64,000 nt of DNA, from NCBI GenBank assembly GCA_026986575.1, contig JALSOH010000004.1, positions 722,693 to 786,692 on the forward strand, read 5' to 3'. Each line of letters starts with the position of its first letter. Position 1 is the stretch's first letter. Shown here in pieces: positions 49,386 to 57,258 of the stretch. The position numbers and the translations under genes were made by a program. Under the pieces are notes generated by a model that was not told where the DNA came from, did not search any database, and saw nothing but the letters and a program-made list of their open reading frames with translations. The stretch comes from Thermoproteota archaeon (lineage in GTDB: Archaea > Korarchaeota > Korarchaeia > Korarchaeales > Korarchaeaceae).

Positions 49386-50153
49386 ATGAATACAGAGAGG
49401 TTCAGATTCGATGTGGAACCCCTAGATTTCCTCTTGCCCCAAGGCATACTCAGGAGCAGCCTGATAGGCGTCTTCGGGGAGACTGGTACTGGGAAGAGCG
49501 TTATGCTTAATGAGATAGCGTATCGTACCCTCAAACGAGGTGATAGGGTCCTCATGGTCCTGCTAGAGGATACCCCTACCTCTAGACTGATGAACTTCGC
49601 TGCTCTGGGCTTTGATGTGATGGACTACGTGAGGAGGGGCAACCTTGAATTCCTAGATTGCTTCTCCTACAGGCTCAGGGAGAGGGGTATCGAACTGCCC
49701 GAGGACCTAGCTAAGGTCTTAGACGGCGCCAAGGGAATAGTGAGCGTTGAGGATCCTAGAAACTTGGACGCATTCTGGGATCAGATTGAAAGGGACGCTA
49801 GAAGCATGAGAGGGAGGGGAGTTGTCCTGATAGATTCGCTGACCGAGTTTCTGACGATAACTCCGGATCCATCCTCGCTCTTGGATTTGATGAAGATAGT
49901 GAAGGCAGTAGTGAGTAAGCACTACAAGGTCCCGGTAATATACACCTTCCACTTCGGGTTCTTCGATGACTTCAGGTACGTGTTGGAGGTTGCCTCTGAC
50001 GGGGTCTTGGACCTCAGATTCAACCCAGAGGTGATAAAGAAACTCCTGATAAAACAGATGAGGGTAAGGAGAATGGGCGGATCTAGGCACAGGCCTGATT
50101 GGGTTACCTTCGATGTGGAACCCGGTAAGGGACTCGTCATCCTGAGGAAGTGA
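49386..50153 (+). CDS. KaiC-like RecA-superfamily ATPase
   Basis: 256 residues, a single KaiC domain: FGETGTGKSVMLNEIAYRTL is Walker A, VLMVLLEDTPTSRLMNFAALGFD the strand with the acidic residues after it, and GVVLIDSLTEFL Walker B. VPVIYTFHFGF and DGVLDLRFN fit the KaiC/GvpD branch. Archaeal single-domain KaiC homologues often regulate partners in the same operon. Here a RecB-like nuclease gene follows after 18 nt. ATG 49386 (GGTGAG before it) or GTG 49380 may start it. Confidence 0.85.
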   Translation: MNTERFRFDVEPLDFLLPQGILRSSLIGVFGETGTGKSVMLNEIAYRTLKRGDRVLMVLLEDTPTSRLMNFAALGFDVMDYVRRGNLEFLDCFSYRLRERGIELPEDLAKVLDGAKGIVSVEDPRNLDAFWDQIERDARSMRGRGVVLIDSLTEFLTITPDPSSLLDLMKIVKAVVSKHYKVPVIYTFHFGFFDDFRYVLEVASDGVLDLRFNPEVIKKLLIKQMRVRRMGGSRHRPDWVTFDVEPGKGLVILRK

Positions 50154-50171
50154 TCTTGGTTGAGGAGCTCG

Positions 50172-50804
50172 ATGAACGCTGCTAAAGCGATTCTGAGATC
50201 GAGAGGTTTCGAGATCATTGGGGAGAGAGTTCCCATTAGGAGGAGCGGCTTCGAGATAAGCGATGTGGACCTCATGGCCTCAAAAGAAGGTGAACTTTAC
50301 GCGGTGGAGGTGAAGAGCGGCAGACTGGACGTCGGAGGGGTGAGACAGGCCTATGTCAATTCTCTCTTAGTTAATGCGAAGCCTTTGGTAGTCTGCAGGG
50401 GATTCGCAGATCCTTCGGCTGAGATCTTAGCAAAGGAGCTTGGAGTGGAGGTGATAGTGCTTGAGGACCTGTTCCTGTCCGACCCAGAGGAGTTGAGATC
50501 CATCATAAGGGAGGAGATAAGGAGAGGAATTATGGAAGTATTACCTGCAGTGATCAACCCTCCCGAACTTGAACCCACGGACTTAGATGTGCTGAAGGCG
50601 ATAGCATCCACGGAAGAGTTCAGAGACGCAGCTGAGAGCCTTAAGATCAGTGAGGACGATCTAGGCAGGGAACTGGGCAGGATGAGGCTTCAGGGGAAGA
50701 TACCTAGGTGGGTGAGGGATTACTCCGAGTTGAGGGAGTGGGCCATCTCCCTCCTGAAATCCCATGGGGTAACTTTTTCTCGTAGGTCCGTAGATAAGAA
50801 TTGA
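50172..50804 (+). CDS. RecB-family PD-(D/E)XK nuclease-like protein with C-terminal winged helix
   Basis: 210 residues from ATG 50172, with GAGGAG 4 nt before it (the frame is open from TTG 50160). The nuclease core is short: SDVDLMASKEGELYAVEVKSG gives Asp33, Glu46 and Lys48 (D-x12-EVK), and RQAYVNSLL adds the downstream Gln/Tyr typical of RecB-like nucleases. The C-terminal part (LDVLKAIASTEEFRDAAESLKISEDDLGRELGRMRLQGKI) is a winged helix. This resembles the archaeal COG4998-type predicted endonucleases. Its stop overlaps the PEBP gene start by one nt. Confidence 0.75.
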   Translation: MNAAKAILRSRGFEIIGERVPIRRSGFEISDVDLMASKEGELYAVEVKSGRLDVGGVRQAYVNSLLVNAKPLVVCRGFADPSAEILAKELGVEVIVLEDLFLSDPEELRSIIREEIRRGIMEVLPAVINPPELEPTDLDVLKAIASTEEFRDAAESLKISEDDLGRELGRMRLQGKIPRWVRDYSELREWAISLLKSHGVTFSRRSVDKN

Positions 50805-51388
50805 TGAGGGCGATTCTGATAATCGCTGCAGTGCTTATCGTCCTAGGTGCTGTCCTTCTCCTCTTAGGAACCTCCTTAAGCCCTCATAAATCTCCCGAGA
50901 CCACTTCGGGTGCTGGTGGAGGTGGGAGTTTGCCCTTCACCTTGAAGTCCGTGTTCGCGAATGGCGAGAGGATCCCGATCAAGTACACCTGCGATGGGGA
51001 GGACATATCCCCTCCCCTGACTTGGGAAGGTCAGCCCGAGGGCGTCGTGAGCTACGTGTTGATAGTGGAGGACCCCGATGCCCCGATGGGCACATTCACC
51101 CACTGGGTCATGTACAACATCCCGAGCAAGCTGACCTCGCTACCGGAGGGGGTCCCTAAACAGGGGAAGACAGAAGTCGGCTTGCAGGGGATCAACGATT
51201 TCAGGAGGATAGGTTACGGTGGTCCCTGTCCTCCGCCCGGGAAGCCCCACAGGTACTTTTTCAAGCTGTACGCCCTTGACTCCACCTTGGACCTGCCCCC
51301 GGGTGCGAGGAAGAGGGATGTCACCAAGGCCATGGAGGGTCATGTGCTGGCCCAAGCCCAGCTCATGGGCATCTACGGCAGGGGCTGA
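50804..51388 (+). CDS. PEBP-family (YbhB/YbcL, Raf kinase inhibitor-like) membrane-anchored protein
   Basis: 194 residues. An N-terminal membrane helix (AILIIAAVLIVLGAVLLLLG) and Gly-rich linker precede a PEBP domain: FANGERIPIKYTCDGEDISPPLTWEG, VEDPDAPMGTFTHWVMYNIP, GYGGPCPPPGKPHRYFFKLYALD and the final AQAQLMGIYGRG. The anion-binding DPDAP and GPCPPPGKPHRY motifs are intact. Function is unknown outside eukaryotes. ATG 50804 overlaps the nuclease stop (TGATG). Confidence 0.88.
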   Translation: MRAILIIAAVLIVLGAVLLLLGTSLSPHKSPETTSGAGGGGSLPFTLKSVFANGERIPIKYTCDGEDISPPLTWEGQPEGVVSYVLIVEDPDAPMGTFTHWVMYNIPSKLTSLPEGVPKQGKTEVGLQGINDFRRIGYGGPCPPPGKPHRYFFKLYALDSTLDLPPGARKRDVTKAMEGHVLAQAQLMGIYGRG

Positions 51389-51398
51389 TTCTTCCCAT

Positions 51399-51414
51399 CA
51401 CCCCTTTTTTGGTG
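51399..51414 (+). terminator. Stem-loop with T-run after the PEBP gene
   Basis: CACC (51399-51402) pairs with GGTG (51411-51414) around a loop that contains six T. It lies 11 nt after the stop. Confidence 0.35.
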
Positions 51415-51549
51415 GAGTACTGCGATCAGCGAGACCAATGGGACGCCAGCTTACCGGCCATTCTCTTCATAATTGACCTTTATTTAACCAGCGTCAGAAA
51501 TATAGGTTCCCTTGGAAACCACTCTTGGAAAAATGAGATCATGGGTTAA

Positions 51550-51565
51550 GGCTTTATTTTATCGA
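51550..51565 (+). promoter_or_regulatory. Promoter of the class III aminotransferase gene
   Basis: GGCTTTATTTTATCGA, a TATA box with flanks, about 26 nt before GTG 51583. Nearly the same sequence precedes the second Liv operon (53134-53151). Confidence 0.5.
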
Positions 51566-51591
51566 CTGGCCGCTAGGCTCAAGTGATTCTC

Positions 51592-52899
51592 ATGGGCAGA
51601 CTCTCTAGAGAGGATGTGATTCGATTTTCCGACCAGTATATGATGACCAACGTGGCTAGGTGGTGGAAGGACGATCCAGTGGTCATAGAGTCAGGTAAGG
51701 GGGCGATTCTCAGGGATATGGATGGGAGGGAGTACATAGATCTCCATGCCATGCATGCGGTCGCCTCTCAGGGTTACTCTCATCCCAAGATAATTCAGGC
51801 GGTTAAAGAACAGCTTGAGAAGATTTTCGTGGTAGCGACTGACTTTTATAACGAGCCCCAAGCTCTCCTCGCCAAGAAGCTTGCTGAGGTAACCCCTCCA
51901 AATCTCAAGAGGAGCTTTTTCGTGAATTCAGGGGCGGAAGCGGTTGAGACAGCCACCCTCCTTGCCAAGAGGGCCACCGGAAGGCCTGGAATCATAGCTC
52001 TGTGGGGTGCCTTCCACGGCAGGACTCACATGCCTAGGACCCTGACGGGTTTCTCGAAGTACAAGAAGGGCATGGGTCCCTTTCCATACGGGGTGGTGCA
52101 TCTCCCCAACTACTACTGCTACAGGTGTCCCCTCGGCTTGGAGTATCCGAGTTGCAACCTACAGTGCGCTAGAATGCTCGACGATGCCTTGAAATATGCT
52201 GCTCCTGAGGAAGTAGCGGCCTTCATTGCGGAGCCCATTCAAGGTACAGCCGGGAACATAGTTCCCCCGCCTGACTACTTCAGGATAGTCAAAAACATCC
52301 TCGATCAGTACGGCATCCTCTTCATCGCGGACGAGGTGATCACTGGCTTCGGTAGGACCGGGAAGCTCTTCGCTATAGAGCACTTTGGGGTGGAACCAGA
52401 TATAATGACCATGGCCAAGGCTCTCGGGGGAGGATTCCCAGTCTCCGCGGCTATAGCTAGTGAGGAGGTGGGCACGGCCTTCAAGCCGCTGGATCACTAC
52501 TCCACTTATGGAGGCAATCCGCTCGCTATGGCAGCGGCCCTCGCAGCAATAGAGGTGATAGAAGAGGAGAACTTGGTGGAGAAGTCGGCTAAAAACGGAG
52601 AATACATGTTAAAGAGGCTCAAAGAGCTTATGGACGATCACGAGTTGATAGGGGAGGTGGACGGCAAGGGGCTGCTCATTGGCTTAGAGCTCGTCAAGGA
52701 CAGGGAGACGAAGGAACCAGCAGTGGAAGAGACGGCCAAATTCAGAATAGAACTCAGGAAAAGGGGTGTTATAATAGGCCCACCGGGATGGACTGGTTCG
52801 AGAATTAGGATAAATCCACCGCTCGTGATCGCTAAAGAGCAGATAGACCGCGCGATAGAGGCCATCGACGAAGCGCTCACAGTTGTAGAGAGGGAATGA
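51592..52899 (+). CDS. Class III PLP aminotransferase (4-aminobutyrate / alanine-glyoxylate type)
   Basis: 435 residues. FFVNSGAEAVETATLLAKRATGR, ALWGAFHGRTHMPRTLTG, IAEPIQGTAGNIVPPPDYF, LFIADEVITGFGRTGKLFA and the Schiff-base lysine in MTMAKALGGGFPVSAAIA mark the class III fold. The Cys-rich NYYCYRCPLGLEYPSCNLQCARML is a common insert in the 4-aminobutyrate / alanine-glyoxylate branch. It moves an amino group from an omega- or alpha-amino acid to a keto acid. ATG 51592 is used; GTG 51583 would be leaderless. It shares promoter sequence with the amino acid transporter downstream, suggesting amino acid catabolism. Confidence 0.9.
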   Translation: MGRLSREDVIRFSDQYMMTNVARWWKDDPVVIESGKGAILRDMDGREYIDLHAMHAVASQGYSHPKIIQAVKEQLEKIFVVATDFYNEPQALLAKKLAEVTPPNLKRSFFVNSGAEAVETATLLAKRATGRPGIIALWGAFHGRTHMPRTLTGFSKYKKGMGPFPYGVVHLPNYYCYRCPLGLEYPSCNLQCARMLDDALKYAAPEEVAAFIAEPIQGTAGNIVPPPDYFRIVKNILDQYGILFIADEVITGFGRTGKLFAIEHFGVEPDIMTMAKALGGGFPVSAAIASEEVGTAFKPLDHYSTYGGNPLAMAAALAAIEVIEEENLVEKSAKNGEYMLKRLKELMDDHELIGEVDGKGLLIGLELVKDRETKEPAVEETAKFRIELRKRGVIIGPPGWTGSRIRINPPLVIAKEQIDRAIEAIDEALTVVERE

Positions 52900-53188
52900 T
52901 TCTCGTCAGCCTAACGCTAACAATTTTTTACCTTTTATCGCTCTTTGTCGATACGAATCTCGGACTTATTTATTGACTTTTTTACAACACAGTTCTTTGC
53001 GTAAATTTTATTTAGTTATAAATTTGTATAAGGTAAATTGACCCAAGCATATGGCCTTTATCCACCTATAAGAAAAACGTTTTTCTCCGTTTTCAGCTCA
53101 TATTGAATGCTATCCGAGACCCACTATAGGAGAGGCTTTATATTTTATCGAATCTCGTCAGGTTAACACCTTAGGGGGTGTTACCCTA
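52900..53188 (+). other. AT-rich 289-nt regulatory region before Liv system 2
   Basis: Strikingly AT-rich against its surroundings, with T-runs just after the aminotransferase stop (AATTTTTTACC near 52921, GACTTTTTTAC near 52976) that can end transcription. Several TATA-like stretches follow (TTTAGTTATAAATTTG near 53013, TTTATATTTTA near 53139). No ORF of note. The last 50 nt hold the promoter and overlapping hairpins described separately. Confidence 0.5.
53134..53151 (+). promoter_or_regulatory. Promoter of Liv system 2, shared with the aminotransferase gene
   Basis: GGCTTTATATTTTATCGA differs from the aminotransferase promoter at 51550-51565 only by an inserted AT. The TATA centre near 53144 predicts a transcription start near 53170, about 19 nt before the ATG. 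Confidence 0.5.
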
Positions 53189-53189
53189 A
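53164..53189 (+). promoter_or_regulatory. Two mutually exclusive hairpins over the start of the Liv 2 binding-protein gene
   Basis: TAACACC (53164-53170) can pair with GGTGTTA (53177-53183) across the loop TTAGGG. Alternatively TTAGGG (53171-53176) can pair with CCCTAA (53184-53189) across the loop GGTGTTA. The ribosome-binding GGGGGTG lies in the shared part and the last base of the second stem is the A of the ATG. They could be alternative RNA structures or an overlapping DNA operator around the transcription start. Confidence 0.45.
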
Positions 53190-54574
53190 TGGATACGAAG
53201 ACATGGATCTTGGCTATCGTGTTACTGATTGTGGGTCTACTGGTAGGATATTTCGCTGCAGGCCCAGGTCAGGTTAAGACTGTCACCACCACTAAAATGG
53301 TGGAGAAGACCGTCACCGTCACGAAGACGGTGGCTAGCACGACTTCTCAGCCAGCCCAGACTACGACTGCCCCTGCTAAAAAGGTTGAAGTCAAGGTCGG
53401 TATTCTGCTCCCCTTGTCGGGAGGTTCCGCTTTCTCCGGACAGGAGGATCTGAGGGGAATCCAGCTGGCTGCTCTTCACATAAATCAGAGTAAGTATCCC
53501 AATATCAAGTTCACGATGAAGCTCGTGATCGCAGATACCCAGACCAAGCAGGATGTGGCCGTTACGGAGCTAAGGAGGCTCGCTCAGGAGGGAGTGGTCG
53601 CGATAATAGGTGCTTATAACTCTGCAGTTACTTACCCGTCTGCCGCCGAGGCCGAGAGGATCGGGCTACCCTACGTCGTCCCTGAGTCTGTATCAGATAA
53701 GATTACCGCCCAGGGATGGAAGTACGTGTTCAGGACCTGCGCTAACGCTAGCAAATACGCTTACGACACCCTTTGGGCCATGGCCGACATCGCTAAGGCC
53801 AATGGTGTGGAGGTCAAGTCCGTGGCCCTCATATACGAGAACTCCGACTTCGGAGTCACCACTACAGAGGGACTGAAGAAGTACCTGAGCAAGTTCTTCC
53901 CGAACGCTAAGATTGTGCACGAGGAGAGCTACCCAGCTGAGGAAGTAACGAGCATGGACGACATGGTTGCTAAGCTCAAGGCCGAGAACCCTGACATAGT
54001 GTTCCACGTAGCTTACCTGAAGGACGCTGTCCTCTTCGTGCAGACCATGAAGAAGCTCAACTGGTACCCGAAGGCCTACGTGGGTGCTGGTGCCGGTGGA
54101 CAGACCAGGGTGGAGTTCATTCAGCAGCTCGGCGCTGATGCCAACTATGTATACACCCAGACCGAGTGGCAGCCTGATTTCCTGAACTCCAAGGCCCTCG
54201 GAAAGTGGGCTTGGATAAATGACGACTTCAAGAAGCTCTATGGAAGAGACATGGTCGGTAGCTCTGCTCTCAACTATGTGGGGACCTATGTGCTTGCTGT
54301 GGCCATTCAGAAAGCCTTGGATTCCGGAGCTAATCCCAACGACATAAAGGCGTTCAGGAAGGCCGTAAGGGACGCGCTTGAGACCATCAAGATACCCGCG
54401 GGTGAACTCCCACTCATGCCTTGGGGTGTGGATCTCACCGTACCGAACCATCAGAATCCAGAGGCTGCAGTGGCAATGGCCCAGATACTTGAAGGCAAGT
54501 TCAGGGTAGTCTGGCCCATAGAATTCGCCCCAGTGAAAGCCGTGTTCCCTGCTCCATCGTGGGGGAAGAGATGA
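53189..54574 (+). CDS. livK: Liv-type substrate-binding protein, membrane-anchored (system 2)
   Basis: 461 residues with the same layout as the system 1 protein: N-terminal anchor (WILAIVLLIVGLLVGYFAA), a Thr/Val/Lys stalk (VKTVTTTKMVEKTVTVTKTV to TTTAPAKK, about 29-65) and a type I binding fold from residue 68 (VKVGILLPLSGGSAFSGQEDLRGIQLAALHINQ, AIIGAYNSAVTYPSAAEAERIGLPYVVPESVSDKI, ALIYENSDFGVTTTEGLKKYL). It is clearly diverged from its paralogue, so the ligand may differ. First gene of a plus-strand livK-H-M-G-F operon; a T-run follows its stop. Confidence 0.9.
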   Translation: MDTKTWILAIVLLIVGLLVGYFAAGPGQVKTVTTTKMVEKTVTVTKTVASTTSQPAQTTTAPAKKVEVKVGILLPLSGGSAFSGQEDLRGIQLAALHINQSKYPNIKFTMKLVIADTQTKQDVAVTELRRLAQEGVVAIIGAYNSAVTYPSAAEAERIGLPYVVPESVSDKITAQGWKYVFRTCANASKYAYDTLWAMADIAKANGVEVKSVALIYENSDFGVTTTEGLKKYLSKFFPNAKIVHEESYPAEEVTSMDDMVAKLKAENPDIVFHVAYLKDAVLFVQTMKKLNWYPKAYVGAGAGGQTRVEFIQQLGADANYVYTQTEWQPDFLNSKALGKWAWINDDFKKLYGRDMVGSSALNYVGTYVLAVAIQKALDSGANPNDIKAFRKAVRDALETIKIPAGELPLMPWGVDLTVPNHQNPEAAVAMAQILEGKFRVVWPIEFAPVKAVFPAPSWGKR

Positions 54575-54594
54575 AATTTCCCCACAAAATCCAA

Positions 54595-54604
54595 CTTTTT
54601 CTTT
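54595..54604 (+). terminator. T-run between the binding-protein and permease genes
   Basis: TTTTTCTTT about 20 nt after the binding-protein stop. A partial terminator here would give more binding protein than permease, as is common in ABC importer operons. Confidence 0.35.
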
Positions 54605-54645
54605 CATCTTCTCCGTAAATTCCAATTAGAATTGGAGGGATGGTA

Positions 54646-55536
54646 ATGATTGAGTTAAGTGCGTACACACAATTGCTCGTTTCATACGCAATCTTGGGAG
54701 GGGTCTACGGTCTTACCGCGCTAGGGCTCTCACTTATATGGGGTGTGATGAAGGCTGTTAACTGGGCTCATGGGGACTTCCTCATGGTTGGCATGTACAC
54801 AGCTTTCTGGACCGTAACGCTATTCGGGATAGATCCTTACATAGCTGCTATAGTTGCTTTCATCCTGCTCGGCCTGATAGGAATGGCGACGCATATAATA
54901 GCTATAGAACCTGTGGTGGAGAAGCCTGGCGGCCATGAGGCTACACTCCTCACTACCCTCGGCATATCGGTGATTTTGGAAAGTTTGGCCTTGATTCTCT
55001 GGTCTCCCAGCCCTAGATCCTATCAGAATGTGTATAAGGACACTTTCCTAGAGGTATTGGGTATAAGGACCAGTGTGGCCGAGGCGATAGCATTCGTGGT
55101 ATCTATAGCCTCAATAGTAGCTGTGGACCAATTCCTCAAGAGGGTCAGGATAGGCAAGGCCATCAGGGCCGTATCCCAGAATCCTGTGGGCGCAAGGGTC
55201 GTGGGTATAGATGTCCCCAAGATCCGATTAATGACCTTCGGACTCGGAGTGGGCCTTGCGGGAATGGCTGGAGTATTGGTCTCCACTTTCTATCCTAACA
55301 TAAGGCCCCTCGCAGGATATGTGTGGGACATCGCGTCCTATGTGGTCGTCATCTTCGCTGGGTTAGGCACGATATACGGGGTCATCTTCGCCGGGATAAT
55401 AATAGGAGTCACGGAAGGCTTTGGGACGATTGTATTCTCCAATGCCTTCAGACAGATTCTGGTATATGTTGTCTTCCTCGCCGTCCTCCTGCTCAGGCCA
55501 CAGGGCCTATTCGGTAAAGCATTGAGGAGGGTCTGA
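54646..55536 (+). CDS. livH: Branched-chain amino acid ABC transporter permease, LivH type (system 2)
   Basis: About 296 residues with eight or so hydrophobic helices. AILGGVYGLTALGLSLIWGVMKAVNWAHGDFLMVGMYTAF is the LivH signature and RIGKAIRAVSQNPVGARVVGIDVPKIR the coupling loop. ATG 54646 has GGAGGG 6 nt before it; ATG 54640 is too close to that site. Followed by livM after one nt. Confidence 0.9.
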   Translation: MIELSAYTQLLVSYAILGGVYGLTALGLSLIWGVMKAVNWAHGDFLMVGMYTAFWTVTLFGIDPYIAAIVAFILLGLIGMATHIIAIEPVVEKPGGHEATLLTTLGISVILESLALILWSPSPRSYQNVYKDTFLEVLGIRTSVAEAIAFVVSIASIVAVDQFLKRVRIGKAIRAVSQNPVGARVVGIDVPKIRLMTFGLGVGLAGMAGVLVSTFYPNIRPLAGYVWDIASYVVVIFAGLGTIYGVIFAGIIIGVTEGFGTIVFSNAFRQILVYVVFLAVLLLRPQGLFGKALRRV

Positions 55537-55537
55537 C

Positions 55538-56512
55538 ATGGGTTTGGAGCTGAAATTCACCAAGAAACTGATTATAGCTGCCCTACTTCTGATAATAGGA
55601 GCGATCTTCCCTTTATTCGCGGATGAATTCCTAGTTTCCATTCTGATGCAGGCCTATCTATGGGCCTTCTTGGCCATGAGTTGGGATGTAATAGGAGGCT
55701 ATGGTGGTCAGTTCTCCTTGGGACACGCCGCATTTCTAGCCCTCGGAGCATATACCTCAACCATACTACTTCAGGGCTATAATGTATCCCCATGGGTAGG
55801 AATGTGGGCTGCTGGAGTGGTTGCAGGGGCGGCCGGAGCCTTGGTGGGAATAGCCTCTTTGAGACTCAAGGGACCTTTCTTCGCCCTCGGTACCATAGCC
55901 TTCGCCGAGCTGGTGAAACTACTGCTCCTTTACTTCAAAGGGATAACTGGGGGACCATTAGGGATACTCATAACTAAGAGTGGACCGGAGAACATGCTCT
56001 TTGAGACCCAGACACCCTATTACTACCTAATGTTCGTCCTCATGCTGGCTGGAATACTCTTCCTGAAGTGGTTTGAGTCCTCTAGATTCGGTATAGGGCT
56101 AGTGGCTGTGAGGGAGGATGAAGAAGCAGCTGAAGGTGTTGGGATCAACGTTTATAGGACAAAGGTTATAGGCGCGGCTATAAGCGCTTTTCTGACGGGA
56201 ATCGGGGGAACGATCTACGCCCAGTGGATACACTTCATAAGACCAGATATTCTGGTCAAGTTGGAGTACTCTACTCAGATAGCAGCGATAGACGTAGTTG
56301 GTGGTGCAGGGAGCCCGTACGGTGGATTAATCGGCGCTTTGATCTTGGTGCCGCTCTCTCTATACCTGAATGCTCTCTTCGGTGGAATGATCGCTGGTCT
56401 AAGCCTCATACTATATGGAGTGGTTCTGCTCATAGTAGTGGTCATGATACCCGGAGGAATATACGGCCTTCTCAGAAGGAGGCTAAGAAGAAAACTTCCT
56501 GATCAGAGGTGA
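55538..56512 (+). CDS. livM: Branched-chain amino acid ABC transporter permease, LivM type (system 2)
   Basis: 324 residues with about nine hydrophobic helices. AFLAMSWDVIGGYGGQFSLGHAAFLALGAYTSTIL is diagnostic of LivM, and SSRFGIGLVAVREDEEAAEGVGINVYRTK is the coupling loop. The basic C terminus (RRRLRRKLPDQR) is cytoplasmic. The stop overlaps the first possible livG start (GTGA). Confidence 0.9.
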   Translation: MGLELKFTKKLIIAALLLIIGAIFPLFADEFLVSILMQAYLWAFLAMSWDVIGGYGGQFSLGHAAFLALGAYTSTILLQGYNVSPWVGMWAAGVVAGAAGALVGIASLRLKGPFFALGTIAFAELVKLLLLYFKGITGGPLGILITKSGPENMLFETQTPYYYLMFVLMLAGILFLKWFESSRFGIGLVAVREDEEAAEGVGINVYRTKVIGAAISAFLTGIGGTIYAQWIHFIRPDILVKLEYSTQIAAIDVVGGAGSPYGGLIGALILVPLSLYLNALFGGMIAGLSLILYGVVLLIVVVMIPGGIYGLLRRRLRRKLPDQR

Positions 56513-56523
56513 GGGTGATAGAA

Positions 56524-57249
56524 GTGCTGGAAGTCAAAGGTGTGGTTAAGAGGTTCGGGGGTCTCGTGGCCTTAAACAAGGTGAGCTTATCTGTCAAAGA
56601 AAGGGAATTCTTAGGTCTCATCGGACCCAATGGATCCGGCAAGACGACGCTGTTCAACGTAATTACCGGGTACTATAGGCCAGAGGAAGGCAGGGTATAC
56701 TATAGAGGAGATGACATCACTGGGCTCAGACCCCATCTCATAGTTAAGAAGGGTATTGCTAGGACCTTCCAGATACCTAAACCCTTTGGTAGGCTAACAG
56801 TTCTCGAGAACGTCATGTCAGCAGCAATGTACGGTAGGAAGGCCGCATCTAGGAGCGAGGCTAAGGAGATAGCCATGGACTGGCTCGAATACGTTAGGCT
56901 GAAGGAGAAGGCCGATGTGGAGGCCAAGGCCCTCAACATAGTGGAGAGGAAACTTATGGAGCTAGCTAGGGCGCTATCCACTGGCCCGGATCTCTTGCTT
57001 CTTGATGAGCTGGTGGCCGGTCTCAACCCGTCCGAGATGATGGAGGTCGTGAAGCTCGTCAGGAAGCTGGTGGATGAGAGGGGGCTCACCATAATAATGG
57101 TGGAACATGTGATGAAAGCGGTGATGAGCATCTCGGACAGGGTGTTCGTCCTTCACAGAGGCGCGAAGCTGGCGGAGGGCAGTCCTCAGGAGGTCTCGAG
57201 GGATCCGAAGGTCATCGAGGCCTACCTAGGGGAGCCGATCCAAGTGTGA
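56524..57249 (+). CDS. livG: Branched-chain amino acid ABC transporter ATP-binding protein, LivG type (system 2)
   Basis: About 241 residues. Walker A is GPNGSGKT, Walker B LLLLDELVAGLNP and H-loop IMVEHVMKA. The signature region reads ALNIVERKLMELARAL, so the canonical LSGGQ is replaced by LNIVERK, whereas system 1 LivG keeps LSGGQ. Walker B reads DELV instead of DEPA. The frame is open from GTG 56509, but GGTGAT before GTG 56524 (LEVKGVVKRFGG) and comparison with the paralogue favour 56524. Confidence 0.88.
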   Translation: MLEVKGVVKRFGGLVALNKVSLSVKEREFLGLIGPNGSGKTTLFNVITGYYRPEEGRVYYRGDDITGLRPHLIVKKGIARTFQIPKPFGRLTVLENVMSAAMYGRKAASRSEAKEIAMDWLEYVRLKEKADVEAKALNIVERKLMELARALSTGPDLLLLDELVAGLNPSEMMEVVKLVRKLVDERGLTIIMVEHVMKAVMSISDRVFVLHRGAKLAEGSPQEVSRDPKVIEAYLGEPIQV

Positions 57250-57258
57250 GGTGGTAAC

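Noticed and set aside
53693-54625. 310-residue antisense frame within the Liv 2 binding-protein gene
   Set aside because: Long but antisense to a certain gene, in the phase where high-GC archaeal codon use keeps the opposite strand open.
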